This document shows positions 10,501 through 21,116 of a stretch of DNA of 64,000 nucleotides, one piece after another. Made by a program: the position numbers and the translations under genes. The notes under the pieces were generated by a model. That model did no database searches and had not been told where the DNA came from. It was given only the letters and a program-made list of their open reading frames with translations. Every line of letters starts with the position of its first letter. The first letter of the stretch is position 1. Source of the stretch: Drosophila pseudoobscura (lineage: Eukaryota > Arthropoda > Insecta > Diptera > Drosophilidae); the NCBI RefSeq assembly GCF_009870125.1, contig NC_046679.1, forward strand, positions 8,184,001 to 8,248,000, written 5' to 3'.

Positions 10501-13500
10501 ATAATTAAATGATGATTTCCGAATTTAATTATTAGCAAATTGAAATGTTGCAAATATGCGATTAATTTGCAGTTGATTGCATAGGCACATCGGGTATTTA
10601 GCTCCGATCAGGTGTATGATTAAATAATTGGGTAAATATGTATAAAAACACAACTCCAATAAGTAGTAGAACCTTTAAGGGTAGGTATTTATAAATCCAA
10701 CCGTACTCGGGATGTCAAAACAAATCATTTTTAATGAGTACAGGTCCTTCACCTTTCAGGGCACCCGTGTAGACAGCAGTCGATTTCTACATATATATAT
10801 ATCTATGCACATATATGTGGCTGAACAGGTGTCCCAATGAAATTTAAGTGCATTGACAGCCGCTTGGTTTCGACACTCCTGCTCTGGGTGGCCCTTGCCA
10901 TATTTTAGTTGCCCTTTGGGTGGGAGGCAAGGCCAGACAGTATTCAGCAGTAAATCAAATTGAATGGATTGTTGCAGGGTGCAGGTCAAATCGGACTTCT
11001 ACTGAATTCGGCAGTGAACTTTGACCTAATTAAGGCCAGTCAATGGCCTGGAAAGCAGATTAAAAACTATAAGTAGGAGCAGCTTCTCGAGAAACAATCC
11101 CTAAGACTGAACGGAAATCGTCTGGACTCACTGACTACTCGATGGTTTGTGTTGATAAATGGTGCGGCCTCAGGCTAATTAAAAAGGCAAGAGCACAGGT
11201 AACACATCTCCCCCGTAATCGCATTAGACCACACACAAAGCAGCAGCAGCAGCAGCAGGCTGCCATCATTAGAAATGATTTAATGGCAGTAGAGGCATAC
11301 GTATTCCACCATAATTCCCGGGTAATTCCTTTTTTGGCAGAAGCTTGTTAATTAATAACCTTAGAGCCTCTGCTCTATCGAATGCTGCTGCCGACTGTTC
11401 AAAGGACAAGATGTATTTCGTAATGCACAATTGTTTCCTAATAATTGGCCATAACTTCCGCCCACGTGGTGCTCAACTCATTCAACCAAGATGGTTTGTT
11501 GCATGCATCACGCATACGCATACGCCCCGTGTTGACAGGTCAGCAATGGGGGCGTCACCATCAGAAACAACTGTGGCAGACAGAGTGGGGCCATTTCCGA
11601 ATGCGAGTAGCATACTGAAACTGAAAATAGCAGCAGCTGGAAAGTTCCCATAATTTTCAAGGTCCGTGCTGCATACATTTATTCATCCACAGCCAGAGCT
11701 TCTAGTTGATGTTGTTATGTTGTTACCGGCTGCTATTGCTCTTCCTACTTCTTTTGTTGACTCAGATGCTGCCTGAGTGCACTCTAAGGACGATAGAGCT
11801 CAGGTGCCAGGTGGAAAGCGAAAATGTAAAAATTGATTTGTTTCTGTACCTTTCTCTCTGCATAAATATAAGGGAAGACCTTTTTGGGCCACTGACCCTG
11901 GCTAAAATGGGGAGGTCCTGAAAACTTTGCCCAGAACATATACCCTTTAAAGACATAGTCACCACCAATAGCAGTATCACGATGATAGCGCCACATTTTA
12001 ATTTAAAGGAAATTCAAAACCTTCTGTTTTGCAAGCAATCAATCAGTAATCAAGAGTTACATGGAAAATCAGAAGAAATTTATCCGTCTGGTCCAAGGAT
12101 TAATTAAAAAAATGATAATTAAAGAAATAATATTCAATTTGCGGACACATAATTAAAAAGCCCGCGGGGGAGAGGGAGTCCTGAACTAAAAGATGAGTAC
12201 ATTACCGCGTCCACCCTTTGAAGTGCTTTGTGTGAATCTCTTTTAATGGGAGTGCAAATACCGCAGAGCCAGCCGGAAAGGCAAATTAAAATGTGTACAC
12301 ATTTATCGTTTAATTTGTTTACACTCGACGACCCAGCAGACAGCACACAACAACTGTGCGACGATTAATTGAGAACAAGAGAGCCCGAACTGGTAAATCA
12401 AATGAAAATATGATGTTCTCGGAACCCCCTTGTAGCAGATACGCTTTGCATGACAAATAAATTAATCATGCCTGGACCTAGTCCCTCTGCCAGAGTGCGC
12501 TCAATTAGGCCGCTCTTGAAGGGCTAAATTAAATGCCAGATCCGTTCCACTTATGAACGCCATGGTATTGTGTCAATGTCCTGAGCGAGCCGGAGCAGAC
12601 TATGTTTGCTGCCAGGGTTACTGACTGCAAAAATATTTCAATTTGAAATACGCTTTCGAGCGAAAGAAAGTTTTCAAGTGAAAACTTTCGCCCACAACAT
12701 TCACCTGTCTGTACTTTCTACTTCTACTGTTTATTTTGCTTGTGCATTCTGGGGAGTTTTCAAAAAGTTTTCCTTTGTTCCTTTGCTGGCAATAAACTGT
12801 TGAATAACTAGAAATCGGCTTAAAGTTACAGGCTAAGACCAGACTGATGCCCAATTTATGGCTTCGTAGTGTAGCTGCAATGGCCCAAACGAGAAGCATA
12901 ATAAAAGGCCAGGGGCTGGGACCAATATCAGATTTTCCCTTTATTACCCAACGACATCCTGAGCTGCTACACATTTAGGCATAATAATCTGTGTCCAGAG
13001 TCCTCTCACAGCTTTGCAAATTGCTCACATTGAGGTAGAACAAAAATTGCATAGAAATTGCAAAAGCCGTACATTTTTGAAATACGAGTATGCCTTAAGG
13101 AACCAAGATCCATTTACTGTTTGCTTAATTAAAGGTTTTTTTGCTTTGACGGCAGCACTCACAGTCCCACCCCGTAATGGAGCGTGTTGTTCCCCATTGA
13201 CCAATGCTATTAATGTATTTTCTCTACCTTTATGAATCTGGGGACCTCTGCTGCATCAATTCAAGGAATTTTGTTGTGACTGTGGAGTGGGTGGTTGTTT
13301 TGTTTCAAGAATTTGTGGTGGGGCACGCCCACTCCCGCAATCAGATTGTCGGCTTCCATCAACTCCCGTCTGCCACATTTTAATTACGCATACGCCGTGT
13401 ACGCAATGACCACCCACAAAAATGTGTCGTGCCGCACATTTCAATTGAGATACATTGTACCGGAAAGGAGGGGATGAACAAAAAAAAAGTTAAGCATAAT

Positions 13501-15335
13501 CCACTCGATAATGGCATGCTGGTAATCTGAATTGAATTCATTTATTAATGTCTCCTGGCGACATCCCCTGGTAAACAGAGTGTGGATCCAGAGATCCAAA
13601 GAGCAGAATAATAATTTAAACATGCTATGTAAATTTACTGTTTGGCCGGGTCTGTGTGTGTGTGGCAAATAAAGCTCAGCCGGAGAGCAGATGTAAGGTT
13701 TCAAGCCGAGAGCACGTGACGGCATTAAACCAGAGTCGCCTGCCACTTGCTGAAAAAAAAACACGCACAACGAAAAGAATACAAAAGCCGCTGAAAGCTA
13801 TAATTCAATGTTTGGATTTCATGGGACATTTAAGAGGCCAACAGGAAATGTGGAAATTTATTTGAAAGTCCAGACAACGGAAAGGCATCTATTGTGTTTG
13901 GTGTCGCCTCCTCCTGCTCCTCCGCCTCCTCCTTCCTTACTTTTCACCTCAGCAACGAAATCTCAGCTTCTAATTCCACACAAATTAGGCACAAGAGAAC
14001 AGAAATTGGTCTGAAATCAAATCCCAACGCAGATTAAATTGCGACCAAGTTCGAGTCGGCTCAAGGCTGTCCATTGCTTGGCAGCATCTTCACTGAGTCT
14101 AGGGTGTATAATTCCATCAATATTAAAGGCGGAAGACAACGGAATAAAATACAATCCAAACGAAAAACTAAAACTACAGAGCAGAAGGCCAAGAAAGCGA
14201 GCCAGGAGTTGAAATGGTGAAAAGAAATGCACAGATATGAATGGAATCCTTCAGAACATCAGAAGTAGTGCTATTTTCAGAGCTACCCAACACGGAAACC
14301 TAAGTTGAAATATAAGTTCAGCAAATCCATCTTGAAAATTTCTATAATATTAATTTAAGACGTATTTTCAGAGTCTCTTCTAGTCTCTTATATGCAAATG
14401 ATTGATTCATTTAGAATTCATTGAAAGACCACAATCCCACCAGTCTTAGTGCTTGATTTGAATTGTATTTGTATATTGCAAATCTTCATTGCTTTGAGTG
14501 GTTAGGCTTATCAAGTAATTTCAGGTTGCCCTTTTGCGAATTTCTTCCTCAGGGACCATCGTTTCGCAGAGAAATGGTAAGTGAAGAGCGCTTCAGGTAT
14601 TTTGTGGTTCCGTGTTAATGTTTACCTTTGGAAATTGCAAATCGAATCTTGGCAATGGCCCTTCTATTGTTCCAGAGCTAGTGCTCATGATTTCCCCAGC
14701 CATGGCTGTGGCAGACAGACGCTGCCATTCGTCATGTTGCAGCCGTGGCTCCGGGTATCAGGTAAGCCATCACATCGCGCTGATTACATCATGTGTGTAC
14801 TGATTCAAGTATCGATGTGGCAGCAACAAGAGGCCATGAGCACGCATTCAATTATGTCCATGTCATCACCGTAACCCCAATGCCACATCATCCTCAAGCC
14901 CGTGCCTATACATATATGCAAATAGCTACGTGGACTAGTTGCTGTCTGTGTGTGGGCCTGTTTGCACGGTTCTAGTTATTTTCCAGCAGCTATTTGGTCC
15001 TGGGTCTTTCTATTCAGACATTTGCCCGGCAGCAGACTCGATTTGTTTGCAGAAGAAATCAAAGTATCAAAAGAACACAACAGAAAAGCAAATGTGGGGT
15101 TTTGTTATTGCCGTAATGTGCCATTACTTGGGTGAATCGACTGGCGGAGAGAGTCCCTGTACGAGTAAGGTAACTCCAAGGTAACTCCGTCATTGCTGCT
15201 GGGGAGCAGCCGGAGGTAGCCAAGCCAATGATAGTCAAAGCTTTTAGCCAAATGAATTCATATGATGGATCAAGTAAATACAAAACTCGAAATGTTTACT
15301 AAACTTAATAGTTCACTTCAGAGTTTATTCTGATG
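7574..15335. other. Long intergenic region without a supportable gene
   Basis: About 7.8 kb. Open frames here are short, unspliced and without coding character. AT-rich blocks containing TAATTA or TTAATT motifs recur (for example near 8720, 10500, 12100-12500), alternating with less AT-rich blocks, as in Drosophila regulatory DNA. A short CAG run occurs at 11238-11258. No RNA gene or transposon ends were recognised. It may hold enhancers for flanking genes, but nothing in the sequence proves this. Confidence 0.5.
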
Positions 15336-15748
15336 TTAAACATCCACATTGCAGTGTTCGCAGCGACCATTGACGATGGTATTGCCGCCTCTCCGATAGA
15401 CAGTGCCGCCTCCTCGTCCTCCTCGTGTGATGACCACATTGCCATCATCGTTGGATGAGGAGGAGAAGCTGCGGTACTCCTGGCCATCCAAATAGACTCG
15501 ATCTCCCTGGGGATTGGGACCTGTTTCACCAGAGATTGCAAATAGTCAATTGTCAAATATAGAGATCAATTCAGGCTTACACGTCAGGCAAACACCATTG
15601 ACCACCACGGTGCTGGGAGCTGCTGCAGGTCATAAACAAATAACAATCAATTAGCAGCAGTTGAGATACGATCTCATTAAACGAGCTTACCGCTGATCAG
15701 AGCCGGAATCAGGGCCAGCAAGAGCAGGGCACACGTTAAGTACTTCAT
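15336..15748 (-). CDS. Bomanin immune peptide with two CxxC heads (bicipital type)
   Basis: Three exons (15748-15691, 15622-15581, 15520-15336) encode 94 residues with phase-1 introns. Residues 1-20 are a signal peptide (MKYLTCALLLLALIPALIS). A first Bomanin head, STVVVNGVCLTC, follows. After a Gly/Arg/Ser-rich linker comes a second head at the C terminus, NTIVNGRCEHCNVDV. Bomanins are Toll-induced fat-body peptides secreted into hemolymph and required against Gram-positive bacteria and fungi. Two CxxC heads with a linker is the bicipital arrangement. The gene is divergent from a tailed Bomanin 930 bp away, and I recall two tailed Bomanins outside the main D. melanogaster 55C cluster, so this may be that locus. 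I do not assign a numbered symbol. TATA and kappaB sites lie upstream. Confidence 0.85.
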
Positions 15749-15789
15749 GATAGACAGTCAATGGCTTACTGTCCCACCTTTCAGGCTGT

Positions 15790-15796
15790 TTATATA
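15790..15796 (-). promoter_or_regulatory. TATA box of the two-headed Bomanin gene
   Basis: The minus strand reads TATATAA, placing transcription start near 15765 and leaving a leader of about 17 nt before the ATG at 15748. Short leaders and strong TATA boxes are usual for inducible immune peptide genes. Confidence 0.7.
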
Positions 15797-15932
15797 GATG
15801 TCGCGGTCGCTCAATCTAACTAAATCTGAATCTAATGATGCGATAAGCCTTCCAGTTCACAGCAGTGCGCTGCTATTAGTCGTCAAAACCGGGCTAGAGT
15901 CTTATTTATTTTTCATACAAAATGTCCGGTAT

Positions 15933-15944
15933 GGGGATTTTCCC
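15933..15944. promoter_or_regulatory. kappaB site (Dorsal/DIF type), with GATA nearby
   Basis: GGGGATTTTCCC is a near-ideal kappaB site (reverse strand GGGAAAATCCCC). It lies about 170 bp upstream of the inferred start of the two-headed Bomanin gene. A GATA motif (TTGATAAAC, about 15953-15961) lies about 10 bp away. A kappaB site beside GATA is the known arrangement of fat-body immune enhancers in Drosophila. Confidence 0.75.
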
Positions 15945-16519
15945 TATTCATATTGATAAACTTTCACGTAATTGATTCGCCTGAAACTTGTACAACTAAA
16001 TTTACGATGTTCCCGACAGGCACACCCCAAAAAATGCAATTTATAACGTTGAAAGCATGAATGGCAAACGTTTCCAGGGAAACTCGAGCCCGCGATTTCC
16101 CATCTCCAGAGCTCAATAGAACTTGTTTCGCCCCAAAAGTCGTGACTCGTGAGTCTACCTGAAGCTTAACCCCCCCAAGAACGTAGCGCATCTATATGAC
16201 AGTCTGGCTGTCTGACTGTCTGACTGACTGATGGACTGTTGTTAATTACTTTACCCTGTTTCTCAATGCTTACAAAGGTATATTGGGTTCTTGTGTAGGG
16301 TATGTAGAGTGCAATGGGAGCCCCCCACAGGCACTGGACTCTTCAGGAGAGCGCCACATTTTAATGCAAAAATTGGTATCTTAATGGTGGTCTAAACCGA
16401 TCAAACCAATTGTAAAGCTTCCACATGATAAATGCATCTATAAAATAGCAGAGATCGTCATCGGATAGTCGGACTGCTTGGACTCTCAAGTTCTCAGTTG
16501 TTTTTCGAAATGTATCTGT

Positions 16520-16530
16520 GGGCATTTCCC
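16520..16530. promoter_or_regulatory. kappaB-like site upstream of the tailed Bomanin gene
   Basis: GGGCATTTCCC fits the loose G3-N5-C3 kappaB shape. It lies about 95 bp upstream of the TATA box at 16622, with a GATA motif at 16589-16592 between them. It is less perfect than the site at 15933. Confidence 0.5.
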
Positions 16531-16621
16531 TGCCGCGAATATTGCTTACGTAGCGGCCCGGGCTGTCTATATTCTATTTGGCTGGAGCGATAACGTTCGC
16601 TGGGATCCACAGAGAGCAGCG

Positions 16622-16629
16622 TATATAAG
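16622..16629 (+). promoter_or_regulatory. TATA box of the tailed Bomanin gene
   Basis: TATATAAG lies 55 bp before the ATG at 16677, predicting transcription start near 16652 and a leader of about 25 nt. Confidence 0.75.
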
Positions 16630-16676
16630 CGGCTGCTGTGAGGCGCACTTGCCCCAGACCTGTTCGACACTTCATC

Positions 16677-17084
16677 ATGGGACAAGCGACGGCATTTGTG
16701 GTTCTCGCACTCTGTGCTTTGGCTCTGACCGAGGCAGCGGTGTACATTGGCGGCGGTTGCTATGACTGTAAGGCAATCGCATAACACTCACATAGCACTC
16801 TGATTCGAACGGCACTTTCAGGTAACCCCCCCGGCGGCCAGGGACCCGGTATCTATACAGGCGGCGGACGAGGAGGTGGCGGTGCACCCAACAACTACTA
16901 TAATCAAGGAGGTGGCCGTGGAGGTGGAGGCGGCAGTGGTCGTCCAGTTTACTCCGGAAACTTTGGTCCAAATGGATATAGCGGCGGTGGCGGCGGTCGA
17001 GGAGGTGGTGGGGGCTATAGGAATGGAGGAGGCAGCGGCGGTTATGACGATGGTGGTCTGACGCAGATTATACGATATGATTAA
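16677..17084 (+). CDS. Tailed Bomanin: CxxC head with glycine-rich tail
   Basis: Two exons (16677-16767, 16822-17084) encode 117 residues. Residues 1-20 are a signal peptide (MGQATAFVVLALCALALTEA). A short Bomanin-like head, AVYIGGGCYDC, follows. The rest is a tail of about 85 residues dominated by Gly with Tyr, Asn, Arg and Ser, ending LTQIIRYD. The intron is phase 1 and splits the second cysteine codon of CxxC, the same place as in the neighbouring two-headed gene. The likely product is a secreted, Toll-inducible hemolymph peptide of the BomT class. The Gly-rich tail alone would also suit a cuticle or chorion protein; the head, the intron position, the TATA/kappaB/GATA promoter and the neighbour argue for Bomanin. 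Confidence 0.75.
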
Positions 17085-20000
17085 TTTTGTTGCCTTTTTT
17101 TCTTGCTCTTGCTCTCAACCGCAAACAAGCAGAATGTTGGCCGGCTTATAGTTAGTAAAGTAGTTTTAATTAAACTAAAACAAGTGATTGCTATAATTGT
17201 ACAGACAACAGATGTATTTAATGTTAAGTCCCAATGAAATTTATTTTCGATCTTATCAAACAAAAATTTCTTTGTGCTAGCTGACAGCTTTTCATTGCAT
17301 ATAGCTGTACGATTACGAACGATGAGAGGCACTTTTTATGGTCTTTAATGACCTTAAGAAAAATTCTCATTGAATTCGAAATAAGCTGCAACAAAGTTTT
17401 AAATCATTCCGTAACTCTTACGAAGCTTATATTAAGCTTGAAGGAGAAACCATTAAGGTACTACCTTCGGAGTGGCTGGAGTGCCATCAATGTGTTCATA
17501 ATCTCACAATAATCTTGGGCTTATGCAACTCTTTGGGGCAGGAAGTATTAAAGCAAAGAAACCGCTGCAAAATCTATCTTCCAAGAGCAGCAAAGTATCA
17601 ATAAAGCAGAGATGCAGAGAAAGGTGAATCTCAGAGGGCTGCAGGTGCAGTTTGTTTATTTTCGGATCATATGTACTCCCTCGTATCTAATAATAGTGTC
17701 AAGATTGTTTGTGCCGCTCAAATTTCAGATTATTTTGAAAAGGAAACCGGCAACCTGCACTTGAATTATTTATAGCTTGTCATTTCAATCGTTGCGAATT
17801 TACCCTGAGGGAATCAAAATATCTGCACCACCCCCTGCTTTTATGAAAATTCAGTGGAAAAGTGCCTTCGATTTCGTTAAACGAAACCTTCGAAATATTT
17901 CGATATGAGTTCTTTTTTGGTTGCAAGCTAAAGTTCTACATTTTCTACATTGATTTCATTTCGCAGCCAAAAGACCATAAATTGCCCTTACCAAATGTTT
18001 TCCAGCCAGGGTGTGTCTGGGCCATGTATGCTCGATGGTTTTTTCTATGAACTTCCCCTTGGGGGAAACGCTCCCAGTTTTCCATGATTTATGACCGTAC
18101 GCTTTTACGAGTTTGGAAATTTTTCGGACTTTTGCTTACCTTTTCCGTTTTATGGGGAACTAAAACGAACGATTAGTTTCTAGATTCCTTAAAGTCTTGC
18201 CAGGAATTGATTAAAGCTGAGTGGGAAAAACCAAATTTGAATTGAAAGTTGGATTGTTCGACTTTAATTAATGCACGACCATCTCTGTATAAATAAAAGC
18301 GAATATTGCTGCTCTTTAATTCAGAAACTGAATGGAATGGCTTAATTATATAGTTTAACTTGAATTGAATTGAAATTCCGCTGTGGAGAATTTTCAGTGG
18401 AATTCATTAGATAAATGCTTTTGGGACCATGGAAACTTCTGGCGCGGGGTCTCTGGACGAAATTGATAAGCATTTCAAAGTTTGAAGGTCCCTCTCAATT
18501 TTTGTGTATTAATTAGAAGACTGTTTCTTGTTAAATATGCAGCGCATTGAGTTTCCATTCAGGCAAAGCCCCAGTAACCTTTGTGCATATCCCCTGCCAC
18601 ATAATTGTCTCAATTAAAAGTTCGATTTAGAGGCATTCAGGCGCACAAACCCAAACCACACCCTTCCATCCATCCATCCATCCATCCACCCAGAAGAAAT
18701 TTATGATTGATTACATGGGAATGCTTATTTCTTACTTGTTGCTCTGAGCAATTTGTTTAAAGTGAAATATTATTCGTTCATTTTGAGCCCTTGCAAGGAC
18801 CTTACTTGTTATCAAAAATATCTCTAACCAAATACCAATTTATATTCCTTTGTGTGGATGCAATAACATATGTATCGTTTTGGCATTTATGAAAATTAAT
18901 CCTTTGTCTTGCTTTTTGAGGTCTTAATTGTTTATTTTTAATTTAGATTTCCATTTCCATAAAAGAGGCAAAATGCCACAAAAGCTCAAGAGCCACCACT
19001 TCACACACAGCCACAAAATTACACAATGCTACAAAATCAAGAACTTTCAAATGTGGGCTTTCTTATGAGCATCCTTAACGTTTTTAAGATACCCTCTATA
19101 TTGAAAAACTTAAAAGGGTATATGTAAGGTGGTAAGAAATACTCGCCCTGAAACCACTGTAGCCTGTTTCTTACGTGAAACATCCTCCCTCCTTCAAGGA
19201 ATCCTGTCCTGTATGTATTTCGTATGAATTGCCAGAGGGGATGGTTCTATTTTCGTAGAGGCTTAAAGCGTTCAGAAGCCATTTTGTTTGTACTAGCATA
19301 TTTGTAGTGTATTTCTTAAATGAATAATTAATAACTTAAATGAGATTTTACATAATTAATTGGAATTAATGACATTAAATTGGTTTATTTTACAATATTT
19401 ATGACCTTAGATTTATAGCCCAAGAATACCTTCAAAGCTCAGGAGTACATATATCATTTTCAAGGACTCTATCAGTGGTATTTTTTGGCATCTTCACTGA
19501 TTCGCATGCAAATGACAGGCCTCCTTTTCCGAAAAATATACAACAACTTTTTCCAGTAGAAAAATTGCAGACTGAATGAATTTCAAAGACAAAGTTAATC
19601 GAGGTAGGACAAATATTTCTCAGCTGAATGATTTCTTTGAAAGAAGCTGTTTCCCCTGAATACTGAGAAGAAAAACCGAGTTTTTCCAGCTAATTTCACT
19701 CCGTTTTACTTACCTCGTGGAACAAGTGCACGTGCTACAAGTCAGTGTCAAAGTTTGCTAGAATACTTTTAGCTACTGCGACAGTCTCGGTAATGGAGTT
19801 CAGTGCCATTACGGGTACAGCGAGGAAAATTAACCTCGACCAGTCAGTACACCTACAACAATGTAAACAGCAATGGCTCCCTAGCCCTCCCTAGCCCACA
19901 TGAGCGGCTCTGAAACTCTTCAACGAGATGGGAAAATCGTTTTCCTTTGGTAAATTTATGCAGCGCAGCAGCTGCTTGTGGCTGTGGTCTGATTTCATTC

Positions 20001-21116
20001 CGTGTTTAGCTGCGGCAAGCTCCAGTTTCTGGGATTTGCTCCCCAGTCTCCAGCGTGAGGAGATCGCAGGAGTCTGGCCGTTTCGGGGTACATTGCGACG
20101 CGACACCCTTTGAGGGCGGAATGCAATTAAACTTGTCATTGGGGAGCAACAGATTGGAGCCAATGACCTCGTGTGTGCTCTTCTGATTGCCATCGCAAAA
20201 AGTTCGCTAATAAAGTTAGCGGATAGTTTAGCGGGCTGCCAACGAGAAACGTGCAGAAATATTTTCCATTTCTCGTTAAATTGGTATTGTTTTTTTTTGT
20301 TTTATTAAAGCAGAGAGCTAGGAATGGGGTGCATTTTCGCTTGTGGCTGTTGCAAAAATGCAATATGCTCCGACAGCAGGTATTTCTGGCAGAAGAATTG
20401 AAGGTATTTGGTTCTATTCCTGGTATGTGTGCGTACAATTTTCATTAAAGGTTGGCCAACCAAATCTGTTCTGCTCTCTGCTTTTGTTGGACTAGAGATG
20501 AGTGCGAGCCAGTGTTCCTGGACCTCGTTTAAGCGCCTTAAAACCCATGAACAGAACCCATCAACAGCTCTTTGTTCGAACACCTGTAAAAATAGTTTAT
20601 CTGCAGCTTCCACTGAACCAAACCAGCTCTATAAAGGAAAGAATGGAATGGTTGGGTGAATTTATTTGCATTCAAGATTTCATGCATCACTCGACCCACA
20701 TTCTCTGAGAACTCTGTAAAACAATTGTAGTTGAACATCATGAATGATAAATTTATTTGAAATATACATTTAATGTAGCTTAACAGACTAGAGACAAACC
20801 AGTGCCGCTTTCCGACCCCGAGACCCACCCAACCACGCAACCATATCCAAAAATACACCACATGACACCATCGAGGGACACATGAAAACAGTAAGAGAGA
20901 TAGAGAGAGAAAGGAGGGGAGAACAAAAATGCTTGGCATTTTCATTTGGACAACCGAAGGACAACCCAAAAATTAAAACCCAATCTCAAACCACCATCTC
21001 CAGACCACATCCATATCCAGGCATCCACACGCAATAACCCATAGATAGACTCACAGCACAGCACAGCACAGCAGAGCACACTCGCACCCACTCACTCATT
21101 CGTGTTGAACTTTGAT
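17085..21116. other. Intergenic region, no gene seen
   Basis: About 4 kb of AT-rich sequence. Open frames are short and lack coding character or usable splice partners. A short CATC run occurs at about 18667-18686, and GAGA-like repeats lie near 20897-20912. No RNA gene was recognised. Confidence 0.55.

Noticed and set aside
16439-16580. TATAAAA with a following ATG (16511), a possible extra small gene upstream of the tailed Bomanin
   Set aside because: The frame encodes only about 23 residues without a signal peptide; it may be an alternative promoter but no product is supported.
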